Source: CAYNWT01 sp964450955
Lineage (GTDB): Bacteria > Planctomycetota > Planctomycetia > Planctomycetales > Planctomycetaceae
Length of the DNA stretch: 61,062 bases
Reading direction: 5' to 3'
NCBI GenBank assembly: GCA_964450955.1
Contig: CAYVFI010000039.1
Location: 1-61,062 of the forward strand
A model generated the notes under the pieces. That model was not told the origin of the DNA. It did no database searches and saw only the letters and a program-made list of their open reading frames with translations. The translations under genes and the position numbers were made by a program. This document shows positions 51,361 through 60,923 of this stretch, piece after piece (within the stretch, counting starts at the first letter, position 1; each line of letters opens with the position of its first letter).

Positions 51361-54132
51361 TTAGAAGTCGATTTGCACGTCACAAAGTTCGTACTTCCTG
51401 AAGTCGATGGTAACAGAGCCGTCTGGTTCGACGACAAGTTGCTGGACTTCGTTGCCCTGGAAATCGACTTTCCGAGCGGCTGTGGCCGATTTAAAGCACG
51501 CGAACTTCGCTTTGACCGCCCGGCCTTCGGTTTCCAGGAAGCGGAAGGTTTGGGTTGCTGTGTCCGGCCGTGTTAAATCGGGGTACTCGGTAATCACAAC
51601 GTTCTTCGCACTAAGTCGAGCGAACCAACCGGACGGGCCGGCCGCCGGTTTATCTGTGGGAACCGTTAGTGGTGGCGTCATTGCGTGCAGGGCGGCTTGT
51701 TGTGGATAGGCTTGGTCGATCGCGATGGTGAATCGGAATTGGCGTTCGTCTTCGCTTTCGACAATCATGATGCTGTCGGCCATCCGCATGTCGGTCTTGC
51801 GATAGAACGGCATGCCGTGATTGATGATCGTTGTGCGAAGATCGTCAGATGCAATTTCCAGATAGTGGGGGCTTTCAAATCGTTCGCCGGAGAACCCATG
51901 TGCCTGGCCAAAGACTGACCGCGTCAGTGCCGCAGCCGAATCGTTCCAGGCGAACCGACAGCCGTAGTAACAGAGCCACGGGTTACCTTCCGGGAAGTGA
52001 TCCAAATCGCTTAGCTGAATATTGACCTCGACGAAGGGAGAACCGTGCACCACGCGAACGACCTGCTTGAAGTTGGCCATCCGCGACTGGTCGCGCGGAT
52101 CGACAATGGTGCCGGTCGCTTCAATCTGACCAACCAAAGCGTCGCAGCGGGTGACTTTGATATTGGTGCATTTCTGAGTTGAATAAGACGTGCGAATCGG
52201 GGTGCCGTCTTCGTCAGTCCCTGCCTGGACGGGGTTCTCAAATCGGAACGCGATCTGTTGGCTCAACCGGTTTGGGCTGCGAGCAAAACCTTTGATGGTC
52301 GAGATGCCGCCGGTTTCCTGGCTGATGTGCACCTCAAACAGGCCGTTGTGCAGCAATGACTTCGTCGCCAACGGAACCTTAGACGGTGTTTCCGGTTGGC
52401 CGGGCGAATCGACCCATGCAAAACCAAGAGCCGGTACTTCGGCGATGGCAGTGCCCGCATTGTTTGGCAACTCTACATCAACCCGTCGGGCAAACGACAG
52501 GGGGTTGAACACGAATAAGCCGGTGTTGCTACTGGTGTCGGCTCCACAGACTTTCGCCAGATCGGTGATGCACTCGCGGGTAAAGTCAGTCAGCGCCGCG
52601 GTTCCATCGGCGGAGATGGGTTGCTGTTCGTCGGTGGCAACCAGCGACTGTTCCAGCTTTGCGCGGGCGTGATCGAGTTCGGTTGTGTTCCGAATGAGTC
52701 GTGTGATCGTTCTGCAAGCGATAGCCGCATCAAGACGCGCACGTTGTTGGTGAGCCTGAGTGAAGCGACTGATCGGGCGTTTTTGGCCGAGTGCTGAGCC
52801 CTGAATGAGAAATGGACTGAGGTACTCGCGGGCTTCGAACTGCGACTGGTTCCCTGATTCGCCAGAGTCCCTGACGAACTCGTTAAGTGTCACGAACCGG
52901 CCGAAGACGTCGCCGTAGTTGTGGATCCGCTGGAAGTCAGAAAGCCACGACGTCTTCACATCCGGCCATCGCGCGAACAGGATGGCGGCGACCATGTCGT
53001 CCTGCATCGATTCAGCGATTCGCTGCGGCAACTGCAGGAAGGCCGACGCGCTTTCGATGGCGATTGGGATGCGGGTCATCGCGTCGATTTGTGTTCCGTC
53101 TGAACCTTCCCAACTTAGTTTGCTGTGTTCGGCATCCGGGAAGGTTCCATCGTCTAATGCGAAGTGCAGCGCTGATTCGAATCCGAAGCTCTTGAGTACC
53201 TGTGGCAGTAGAGTCGAGAATCCAAACCGCTTTCTAGCCCACGCTGTTGGCAGTTCGCCCAGTCTGGCTCCGAAGCCTTCCATGCCCGCCTCGAAATCTC
53301 TGAGCCAGTCGGCAAGAGGAACCAGCGGCGCGGCGACGTTGGTGTGTTCGCCACCCAAGACGGCAACGCGCGGTTCCTGGTCGGGAGTCTCTGTTGCCAG
53401 CCCTTCGTGAATTGCGGCGATGGTGCTGGCGTCCAGCTTGTCGAGTTCCTGACCTTCGATCAGCAGATTGATTGGCGTGGGAGCATTCAGGGTTTGAACA
53501 AGATGTTGGTTCGCTTGTTCGGCAGTTAGCAGACAAAGATCGACCAGGAAGCAGTCCACCGGATAGAACCGTTCGCGCGCTTCGACCAGGACTTCGTAGG
53601 CGACTGTGAGTTTGGCTTTCGCATCTGCAGAGTCACCGGCAACGATCGCTTTGGCAGCGGCGATTGTGTTCTGGCCCAACACTTCGGCGTCGATGTTGGT
53701 GAAGTAGTGCATCTGCTGTGTCAGCAGTTCCATCAACGCGTGGGCGATCCCGATGGCCATGCAGTCAGCGACCAAATCGGCATCCAGGTCTTCTGCGCTG
53801 GCCTTGATTTCGTCCAGAACGGCGGTCGTGAGTTCGTCCCGTTCGCCGATGCCCCGGATGACGCCGGTGGTTGGTTCGCCGCTGTTGACCCAGTTGCCGT
53901 ACAGATTGTCTTCGCTGACGGGTGGTATTATGAACAGAGTGTCGGGGTCGATGTCGGCGTGTTCGTCGCAGCTGGACCATGATGGCATGCTGTCGCTTTG
54001 AGCCAGCAGTGCTGGATGACACGCCACGGCGAAGGCATTCAGTAACCCCGCAGCCTGTTGGTCATCAATATCGTAAGGCAAATTGTCCAGGCCGTAGCCT
54101 GGTAGAATAATGACGGTCTTGCTGTATCCCAT
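51361..54132 (-). CDS. Large α-mannosidase (GH38)-like protein
   Basis: 923 residues, no signal peptide. The N-terminal part (ILPGYGLDNLPYDI…) and the middle (KRFGFSTLLPQVLKSFGFESALHFALDDGTFP) resemble the catalytic barrel and helical region of GH38 enzymes. The C-terminal half has the β-sandwich features of that family: VHGSPFVEVNIQLSDL, LCYYGCRFAWND, FFDGPHG-like regions replaced by other residues, and DLRTTIINHGMPFYRK. I cannot identify the catalytic Asp with confidence, so activity is unproved. Cytoplasmic location and the neighbour cmk give no hint of the substrate. Confidence 0.65.
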   Translation of the reverse strand: MGYSKTVIILPGYGLDNLPYDIDDQQAAGLLNAFAVACHPALLAQSDSMPSWSSCDEHADIDPDTLFIIPPVSEDNLYGNWVNSGEPTTGVIRGIGERDELTTAVLDEIKASAEDLDADLVADCMAIGIAHALMELLTQQMHYFTNIDAEVLGQNTIAAAKAIVAGDSADAKAKLTVAYEVLVEARERFYPVDCFLVDLCLLTAEQANQHLVQTLNAPTPINLLIEGQELDKLDASTIAAIHEGLATETPDQEPRVAVLGGEHTNVAAPLVPLADWLRDFEAGMEGFGARLGELPTAWARKRFGFSTLLPQVLKSFGFESALHFALDDGTFPDAEHSKLSWEGSDGTQIDAMTRIPIAIESASAFLQLPQRIAESMQDDMVAAILFARWPDVKTSWLSDFQRIHNYGDVFGRFVTLNEFVRDSGESGNQSQFEAREYLSPFLIQGSALGQKRPISRFTQAHQQRARLDAAIACRTITRLIRNTTELDHARAKLEQSLVATDEQQPISADGTAALTDFTRECITDLAKVCGADTSSNTGLFVFNPLSFARRVDVELPNNAGTAIAEVPALGFAWVDSPGQPETPSKVPLATKSLLHNGLFEVHISQETGGISTIKGFARSPNRLSQQIAFRFENPVQAGTDEDGTPIRTSYSTQKCTNIKVTRCDALVGQIEATGTIVDPRDQSRMANFKQVVRVVHGSPFVEVNIQLSDLDHFPEGNPWLCYYGCRFAWNDSAAALTRSVFGQAHGFSGERFESPHYLEIASDDLRTTIINHGMPFYRKTDMRMADSIMIVESEDERQFRFTIAIDQAYPQQAALHAMTPPLTVPTDKPAAGPSGWFARLSAKNVVITEYPDLTRPDTATQTFRFLETEGRAVKAKFACFKSATAARKVDFQGNEVQQLVVEPDGSVTIDFRKYELCDVQIDF

Positions 54133-54594
54133 TGTCTCTTATGCAGTTACGTCAGTCCGACACCCGCGTGAGGTCGGTTCGGCAGGAAAAAGTCGTCTGG
54201 AAGCGGAACTTCCGGGCTCCCAATGTCGTCAAAGATTGGCTGCGAAGGGTGTCAAAGGCTGAAACAGCGGGCAAGTCGGACTCATCTACCGGGTCTTCCT
54301 GACTGCTTTTCGCATCGTTCACAAGTTGCTTCGGGCCAATTCGAGAAAGGATGTGGTGACACTTGTTGTCTGAAGCGTCGATGGCATCATGAGGGATAGT
54401 TGACAGGAAGTCGACCAGGTAAGTCAGGGACGTTTGATTTTAGTTGACGGAGTGGAAAACCCTGTGGTAGCTTGGATTTAGAGCAATCTGCAGGCATTCT
54501 GTGCATATCTTACAATCGCATTCGCGAACAAGAGATCGCGCGATTCAGCGTGGTCTCTGGCGACTCATCCAAGAGTAGATAGAAGGTCGAACGC
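54133..54594. other. Intergenic region upstream of the pilM-like gene
   Basis: 462 bases between divergent genes. TTGACG with an 18-base gap to TAGCTT (about 54440-54470) is a possible weak promoter for the downstream operon. No gene or RNA is recognised. Confidence 0.35.
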
Positions 54595-56769
54595 ATGGCT
54601 GAAAAAATTCAGACTGCGTGGGGTATCGATATTGGTCAAGCGGGCTTGAAAGCAATCAAGCTGCGTTATGCCGAAGCGGCCAAGCAAGCAGTTGCTGTCG
54701 CGTTCGATTACGTCCCACACCCGAAAATTCTGAGTCAGCCAGACGCGATCCCTGAAGAACTCATTCCGGCCGCGCTTGAGACATTCCTGTCTCGCAACAC
54801 GGTGAAGGGTGACAAGCTTGTTATCGCCGTGCCAGGTCAAACATCGCTGGCGAAGTTCATCAAGCTGCCACCGGTTGAATCCAGCAAGGTCGCGGAGATC
54901 GTCAAGTACGAAGCTCGCCAGCAGATTCCGTTCGACCTGGACGATGTGATTTGGGACTACCAGCCGTTGGGCGGTGGTGTTGAAGAAAGCGGCTTCATGC
55001 TGGAAGCCGAAGTCGGTCTGTTTGCGATGAAGCGCGAACAGGTGTTGGCTCAAATGCAGCCGTTCATCGACGCGAGTCAGGAAATCGAAATCGTCCAGAC
55101 CGCGCCGCTGGCGTTGTACAACTTCTTAAGTTACGACGTCTTTGGGCATCGCACAGATCATGGTGACCCGGCGGAGAACGGTTCGCACTCAATCCTGATT
55201 GACATGGGTGCTGACAATACAACGTTGTTGGTTTCAAACGGACGCAGTATTTGGATTCGTAACGTTCCGATTGGCGGGAACCACTTCACTCGAGCGTTGA
55301 CCAAGGAAATGAAGCTGACGTTCGCGAAGGCCGAACACCTCAAGTGCAACGCGACGCGTTCTCCTGATCCGCGAGCGGTGTTCCAGGCATTGCGACCGGT
55401 CTTTAATGATTATGTTTCAGAGATTCAGCGTTCGATCGGTTACTTCTCCAGTGTGAACCGAGAAGCGTCTATATCGAAGGTCCTCGGCGTTGGTAACGGG
55501 TTCAAGCTGGCTGGTTTGCAGAAGTTCCTGCAGCAAAACCTGCAGTACGAAGTCGAACGCGTTGAGAGTTACAACGGTCTTGTTGGCGACAGTGTTTTGA
55601 ACTCGTCGCTGTTCCAGGACAACGTCATGAGCTTTGCGGTTCCTTATGGACTGGCACTGCAGGGGATTGACGTTACGCGAATCAAGACGTCGTTGTTGCC
55701 ACCTGAGATTGCGATGGAACGAACCATTCGCCGCAAGAAGCCATGGGCGATTGCCGGAGCGGCCGGTTTGTTGGCTGCGTTCTCGCTGTCAGCAGTTGGT
55801 AATGCGAACGTTTTGAATTCTGTTAGCGAAACGAAATTCGAGAAGGGCCACGCAGCCGTTAAGACGCTTTCAGGCAAAGTTTCGCAGAATACTTCGGCCT
55901 ATGAAGGGGAGGTCACGGCTCACAAGAAAATTAAGGAAGACGGCCTGGGGCTGACTGGTCTTCTTGAGCGAAGAGAATTCTGGACTGAGGTCTACAAAGC
56001 CATCAATGAGGCTCAGCCGCGCGATCTCAGCGAAGAGCAAAACGATGAGACTGACCCAACTGTCAAGAACCGTTTGAAGCTGACCAGCATCACGGCAGAG
56101 AAGGTCAGCGACCTGAAAGCCTGGTGGAAAGAGCTGCCCACCGAAAAGACGACGGCGGGTGTTGATGTGGGCTTCAACATTGGGAAGTTCATGTTGGAAC
56201 GCGATCAGGAGACCGGTCCAACGGGCGAGGGCTATGTCTTCACCTTGGTGGGTTACCACTACCGAGACGACCGTGAGTCAGACACAACCGACCTGACAAA
56301 TTCGGACCGCGAGTTCATCAACAATCAGTTCGTCAAGAACCTGCAGAAGTGGGAAATCGAACGCGACGGTGTGAAGGTTCCCGTTAGGAAGCTAGGCATC
56401 ACTCACGCCTTGCTTTATGAGGCCGTTGATAACGAGGTGCCTTTCGATCCGAATAGTGCTGGTTCTTCATCGCGAAACAGTGGCCCTCCCGGGATGAGGG
56501 GACGTGCTCCTGTTGGAGGCGGCGGTGGTGCAAGCCTTGGTGGAGGCGGCGCCAGCCTTGGTGGTGATGATATAAACCCGGGGGGGCTGTCCGGTTCTAA
56601 TGCAGGGTCAAGCATTGGTCGTCTCGATGGAGACGAGATTAACATTGACAGGGTTGAAGCTCGAACGGTCACTGAATGGCAGTTCGTTGTAAAGTTTGTG
56701 TGGGTGCCGACACCGATGGCGGACCGGCTGGATGAGGAACCTCCCGCGACGTCAAAAGCCAAGAAATAG
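54595..56769 (+). CDS. PilM-PilN-like fusion protein
   Basis: 724 residues. Residues 1-360 have the actin-like fold of PilM: WGIDIGQAGLKAIKLRY, VAEIVKYEARQQIPFDLDDVIWDYQPL, SILIDMGADNTTLLV, SIGYFSSVNREASISKVLGVGNGFKLAGLQKFL. Next comes a PilN-like start, TSLLPPEIAMERTIRRKKPW, then a membrane helix (about 383-400) and a periplasmic helical region. The end is a Gly-rich linker (GGGGGASLGG) and a β-rich tail. In most bacteria PilM and PilN are separate and bind by the PilN N-terminus; here both are one chain. It starts a unit of three genes, probably part of a type IV pilus or type II secretion platform. Confidence 0.83.
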   Translation: MAEKIQTAWGIDIGQAGLKAIKLRYAEAAKQAVAVAFDYVPHPKILSQPDAIPEELIPAALETFLSRNTVKGDKLVIAVPGQTSLAKFIKLPPVESSKVAEIVKYEARQQIPFDLDDVIWDYQPLGGGVEESGFMLEAEVGLFAMKREQVLAQMQPFIDASQEIEIVQTAPLALYNFLSYDVFGHRTDHGDPAENGSHSILIDMGADNTTLLVSNGRSIWIRNVPIGGNHFTRALTKEMKLTFAKAEHLKCNATRSPDPRAVFQALRPVFNDYVSEIQRSIGYFSSVNREASISKVLGVGNGFKLAGLQKFLQQNLQYEVERVESYNGLVGDSVLNSSLFQDNVMSFAVPYGLALQGIDVTRIKTSLLPPEIAMERTIRRKKPWAIAGAAGLLAAFSLSAVGNANVLNSVSETKFEKGHAAVKTLSGKVSQNTSAYEGEVTAHKKIKEDGLGLTGLLERREFWTEVYKAINEAQPRDLSEEQNDETDPTVKNRLKLTSITAEKVSDLKAWWKELPTEKTTAGVDVGFNIGKFMLERDQETGPTGEGYVFTLVGYHYRDDRESDTTDLTNSDREFINNQFVKNLQKWEIERDGVKVPVRKLGITHALLYEAVDNEVPFDPNSAGSSSRNSGPPGMRGRAPVGGGGGASLGGGGASLGGDDINPGGLSGSNAGSSIGRLDGDEINIDRVEARTVTEWQFVVKFVWVPTPMADRLDEEPPATSKAKK

Positions 56770-56813
56770 TTCTGTTCGTTTTTCTTCTGAACGACTAACT
56801 GAGAGTTTGAGAG

Positions 56814-58478
56814 ATGGAAAAGCTACAACCGCTAATCACACATCGTTTTTGGGTTTTGTTTGGGCTCGCTTTGTTAGTGCCACTGGTTTCGTGGTTTCTT
56901 TACAACGGTGCGATGCAGGAGCAGATTCAGGGGCGAGAGGACGTCCTCAAGTCTGAATTCAGTAAGGCCGGTCAGGGTGCAAAGGCTCCGAACGAAAGTT
57001 GGATCGCCGGAGCCAAGAAGCTGAATGAATTGCATGGAGCGGCCTACGATCGGTCGGCTCAAAAGTTGTGGCTGGATCAGCAAAACGGCGATTCCATGTT
57101 TTGGCCCAAACGAATGCTGCCTTATGTGAAGAACCTTTCGTTCGGACAGTCGTTCGAAGGGTCCGATACCGGTGGCCTGACTATCTACAAGACAGAATAT
57201 GAGCGCCAGCACGAAAAGCGGGTTCTTACGCAAATCAATACCTACCGAGACGGTAAGGGGCTGTGCGAAGTCAACACGGCTGCGATACACCGTGTTCCTG
57301 CGGGGACCTGGAATGGCCTGCCGACCTGGGAACAGGTTTGGGATGCTCAGGAGGACGAATGGCTTGTCGCGCAGTTGCTGAAATCAATCGATAAGGTCAA
57401 CAGCGAAGCGGCTGCCAGATCAATTACTGAGGCGCCTGTTAGACAGTTACACGAACTGTTGCTGTATGGTGGCAACTTGGATGCAAAGAAGAAATCCTCC
57501 AAAGGGGGCCGTGCTGCAGGCGGAATGTCAAACTACGCCAACATGATGAGCGGTGGACGTCGCGAAGCCAGCATGGGTGGCGGTGGTGCAAGCCTTGGTG
57601 GTGATGGCAGCGGAAGCAGTAGCGCGGGTGGGGGAATGGGTGGAGCGGCGAAGGCCAAGGTCACCATTGCAAGCCCGAGTCTTGACTTTGATGTCGTTGA
57701 AGAATTTGGTTCGCCAGCAATCACGTCTACAAAGAAGAAGAAGGCTGGGCCTGGTTCGTTTTCTGGTTCCGGTCAGGTGTCTTCAGGGCCCCAGCGTCGG
57801 TATGTCCACAATAAGGAGGACGGCAAGTACCGGACTCGTGGCTTCAAGACCAGGCTGACTATCGAACAGGATAAGTTGCCGGACGTACTGGCCCAGTTAA
57901 CAAACTCAGCGTGGCCGGTTGAGATTGTTCGCGTCCATTGGGAAGCGGCGAACGAAAGCGGCAGGGTAGCGAGTAGTGTAGCCGGGGCAGGCGGTGGCGG
58001 GTTTAGTGGCATGGGTGGTGGTTCACCAGGTGATGGTGGTAACGGCCGGTCTGTCGCAAATCTAGGTGGTGGTGGCTTCGGTGGGTTTGGCGGAGGAGGT
58101 GGAGCTTCCCTCGGTGGCGATGATAACTCTCCATCTTCAGGCTTCGGTGGTGCGGGTTCAGCCAGCGGTATTGGCGATGGAGACGAGGTCGATCCTCTGG
58201 ACGCAGCTCTTCGAGATCCGACACTTGCGACAGTTGTCGTGGCGGGTCTGATTACCATCTTCCGAGCTTCTGAAGAGGATGCTGCGAAGATGCAGGAGAT
58301 GCTTAAAGAAAAAGCGGCATCTGAAGATGTTAAGGGCAGTACCGGTGAGATGAAGAGCGGCGAGATGAAGAGTGGTGAGATGAAGAGTGGTGAGATGAAG
58401 AGTGGTGAGATGAAGAGCGGTGAGATGAAGAGCGGTGAGATGAAGAGTGGCGAGATGAAGAGTGGTGAGATGAAATAG
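56814..58478 (+). CDS. PilO-like membrane protein with Gly-rich repeats and a GEMK tail
   Basis: 554 residues. MEKLQPLITHRFWVLFGLALLVPLVSWFLYN gives a short cytoplasmic start and a single membrane helix, followed by a coiled-coil, as in PilO or GspM. The middle has Gly/Ser-rich linkers (GGGGASLGGDGSG, GGGGFGGFGGGGGASLGG) and two β-rich domains. The protein ends with nine GEMK units separated by Ser. Assignment to PilO is by position and topology, not by strong sequence similarity. It lies 44 bases after the PilM/PilN fusion. Confidence 0.7.
   Translation: MEKLQPLITHRFWVLFGLALLVPLVSWFLYNGAMQEQIQGREDVLKSEFSKAGQGAKAPNESWIAGAKKLNELHGAAYDRSAQKLWLDQQNGDSMFWPKRMLPYVKNLSFGQSFEGSDTGGLTIYKTEYERQHEKRVLTQINTYRDGKGLCEVNTAAIHRVPAGTWNGLPTWEQVWDAQEDEWLVAQLLKSIDKVNSEAAARSITEAPVRQLHELLLYGGNLDAKKKSSKGGRAAGGMSNYANMMSGGRREASMGGGGASLGGDGSGSSSAGGGMGGAAKAKVTIASPSLDFDVVEEFGSPAITSTKKKKAGPGSFSGSGQVSSGPQRRYVHNKEDGKYRTRGFKTRLTIEQDKLPDVLAQLTNSAWPVEIVRVHWEAANESGRVASSVAGAGGGGFSGMGGGSPGDGGNGRSVANLGGGGFGGFGGGGGASLGGDDNSPSSGFGGAGSASGIGDGDEVDPLDAALRDPTLATVVVAGLITIFRASEEDAAKMQEMLKEKAASEDVKGSTGEMKSGEMKSGEMKSGEMKSGEMKSGEMKSGEMKSGEMKSGEMK
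58343..58478 (+). repeat. 15-bp tandem repeat (GEMKS)
   Basis: Nine units of 15 bases, ggtgagatgaagagt with only the third bases of Gly and Ser changed, the last ending ATGAAATAG. Very little divergence, so a recent expansion. Confidence 0.95.
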
Positions 58479-58569
58479 GTTGCTGCGCTTGGACGAGTTG
58501 AGAAACGATAAACACTGATTTTACAGGCCCACCTGACGTCAAGTTCGTTAGAGCTATGGGAGTTGTGTT

Positions 58570-60867
58570 ATGGATAAGTTGAAGAACATCGACTGGAAGC
58601 AGTTCGGTATCAACCACGGTGAGAAGATCGGTATCACCGTTGTGGTTTTGCTAGCTGCGTTTGCCTTGTACAGCAGCAGGTGGATGGGTGATAAACGCAC
58701 CAGTCGAGAACTGGAGAAGAAAGCGTTAGACACTCAGATGGCGATGGAGAACAGCGATTGGCCCACAGACAAAGAAGTGTCTGACCAGGGCGACTTCCAG
58801 TTTCTGGACATCGCAAACATCGAAGATCGAGCGAACCGAATGGGTAGTGCGGTTGGCTTTGAGAAGTACGTCTTCACAACTGAGTTGACCTGGCCGCTCA
58901 CGCCACAGCGAAAGAAACGGTCGAAACTGGAGATGGTCGCGCCTCAGAATCTTCAGGTTTCGTATGTCACGGATGCGTTCGCCGAACGCAAATCAGTGAG
59001 CGATTCGAACGAAGATGGCAAGGACGGAGCCGAGAAAGACGGTAAAAGTTCTGACGATGAAGACAAAGAAGAAGACATTGGAAGCCGGTTCAACGGTGAT
59101 GATGTGGGGGGCGGTGGAGGAGGAGCCAAGAACGGGCGAAGCGTTGGTGGCCTCGGTGGTGGCGGACTCAGTGGACTGGACGGTGGTGAGCTGAGTGGCG
59201 GCGGACTCGGCGGTCTCAGCGGTGGTGACCTTGCCGGCGGTGGTCTGGCTGGTGGTGGTCTGGCTGGCGGCGGACTTGGCGGCGGCAGGAAGAAAAACCG
59301 TGGCCGCGGTGTTGGCGGCCTCAACGACAGTGCCGGAAACGCGGGAGGCCTGGCAGGAGCTGAAGATAACTCGCCTTTTAAAGCAGAGGGGCGACGAGCT
59401 GTGACGGTTCGAGCAATCGTTGATGTTTATCGTCAACGCGAGCAGCTGGCTCGGTCGTTGCATCTGCCGCTCTCGCATCCGCTTGTGACCAGTTCACTTA
59501 AGTATCTGGATTATAAAATTCAGCGAAAGGTTGCCGTACCCGGAGACGATCCGTGGAGCAGTGACTGGGAAGATGTTGATACTCAGGTCGCTGTGGACAT
59601 GATTCGCAAGGCGAATAAGCTGGACCCGGAAAAGATTGATTCGGCGGTCACGAATGAAGCGATGACTATGCCATTGCCTCAACGCTTGACAGAGAAATGG
59701 GGCAAGGAAGTTTCGCACCCGCGTATCGAAGATTTCACTCTGTCCAGCTCGCAGATCGATCGACAGAAGAAGCAGGATGAACTGATTCGTAAGCACTACG
59801 AAGCGTTGCAGAAAAAGAAGAAAAAGAAGCAAGGCAAGCGAGGTGCCCGGGGTTGGTCCAATGACGCTCTTAATCAACAGGAAAAAGAGAGTGAATTGGC
59901 TTCAGATAAGAATGCCTGGAAGAAGTACAAGAAAGATCTTGAAGAAGCGGGCCTGACTGAAACATCGAACTCCGCAGTCGGAAACCTGTTTCTGTTCCGC
60001 TATATCGACTTTGCTGTTGAGCAGGGCAAGACCTATCGGTATCGGGTTCGCGTGGAGCTTGCGAACCCGCACTTCGGTCTCCCGCCTGATGAACTTGAAG
60101 ACTACGCGCTGGCGGAGCGTGAAGTTCTTGAGACAGACTGGAGCGAACCGTCCGGTCCAATCGATGTGCCGTACGACTATCAGTACTTTGTGAACAAGGT
60201 TCAGGGTGGCATCGAACCTGAAGCTGTCGTCAACATGTTCCTTTGGTACTACGAGTCCGGAACCAGTATTTCAGCAGACGATGAACTCGACAGATCTGGT
60301 GGATTGAAAGTCAAAGTTGGAGACTTCATCGGTGGGGAGAAAAAGTCGTATGTGCTTCGTATGGACAAGAAGACGCTGAACAAGGAAAAGGTTCAGTTCG
60401 AGTCGCGGGATATCTTGTTAGGGGCATCTACCCCGGCTCTTGATCCCAACGTCCTAACCGATCTTAAAACACAGTTGAATGCGATGGACAGAGATGCCCG
60501 AAGCGCTCTGGGAGCGCGGCTTACGGTTGCTCGTCCGGATGGCGACATCCTGACCGTTTCAACTCCGTATGGTGATCGGACTCTGGCGAGACGACGAAAC
60601 TTCATGCGGGCGATGGACAAACACTTCGATGGTCTTGGTTGGAAAGACCGTGAAGGCACAGCAGTCGCGAGCGGTGGCAGCGCTCTGGGTGGTGGGCTTG
60701 GCGGCGGTGCCGGCCTTGGTAACTACGGTGGCGATGGAAACAATGGCGGCCCTCCGGCCGGCCAGGGTGGACCGCCGGCAGGTTACGGTGGCGACGGCGA
60801 TGGAGCCGGTGGCGGTGGTCCGCCAGCAGGTTACAACAATGGAGCCCCTCCCGGACGTGGCGGCTAA
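58570..60867 (+). CDS. Third platform protein, Gly-rich, single membrane helix
   Basis: 765 residues. A cytoplasmic start (MDKLKNIDWKQFGINHGEKI) is followed by a membrane helix (about 20-36). The long exported part has an acidic/Lys stretch (about 138-175), a Gly-rich zone of short LAGGG/LSGG units (about 178-255), two β-rich regions (AEGRRAVTVRAIVDVYRQREQL… and LFRYIDFAVEQGKTYRYRVRVELANPHFGLP) and a Gly/Pro-rich end (GGPPAGQGGPPAGYGGDGDG). No family is named; it may replace PilP or an anchoring protein. A strong terminator follows. Confidence 0.75.
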   Translation: MDKLKNIDWKQFGINHGEKIGITVVVLLAAFALYSSRWMGDKRTSRELEKKALDTQMAMENSDWPTDKEVSDQGDFQFLDIANIEDRANRMGSAVGFEKYVFTTELTWPLTPQRKKRSKLEMVAPQNLQVSYVTDAFAERKSVSDSNEDGKDGAEKDGKSSDDEDKEEDIGSRFNGDDVGGGGGGAKNGRSVGGLGGGGLSGLDGGELSGGGLGGLSGGDLAGGGLAGGGLAGGGLGGGRKKNRGRGVGGLNDSAGNAGGLAGAEDNSPFKAEGRRAVTVRAIVDVYRQREQLARSLHLPLSHPLVTSSLKYLDYKIQRKVAVPGDDPWSSDWEDVDTQVAVDMIRKANKLDPEKIDSAVTNEAMTMPLPQRLTEKWGKEVSHPRIEDFTLSSSQIDRQKKQDELIRKHYEALQKKKKKKQGKRGARGWSNDALNQQEKESELASDKNAWKKYKKDLEEAGLTETSNSAVGNLFLFRYIDFAVEQGKTYRYRVRVELANPHFGLPPDELEDYALAEREVLETDWSEPSGPIDVPYDYQYFVNKVQGGIEPEAVVNMFLWYYESGTSISADDELDRSGGLKVKVGDFIGGEKKSYVLRMDKKTLNKEKVQFESRDILLGASTPALDPNVLTDLKTQLNAMDRDARSALGARLTVARPDGDILTVSTPYGDRTLARRRNFMRAMDKHFDGLGWKDREGTAVASGGSALGGGLGGGAGLGNYGGDGNNGGPPAGQGGPPAGYGGDGDGAGGGGPPAGYNNGAPPGRGG

Positions 60868-60885
60868 GGCGGCTCAGGAGTCTGC

Positions 60886-60923
60886 AAAGCCAGTTCGCTG
60901 TTTATAGCGAACTGGCTTTTTTC
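60886..60923 (+). terminator. Rho-independent terminator after the pilus-like operon
   Basis: AAAGCCAGTTCGCT pairs with AGCGAACTGGCTTTT around GTTTAT, followed by further T. The strongest terminator in the window. Beyond it nothing is recognised up to the right edge. Confidence 0.92.
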
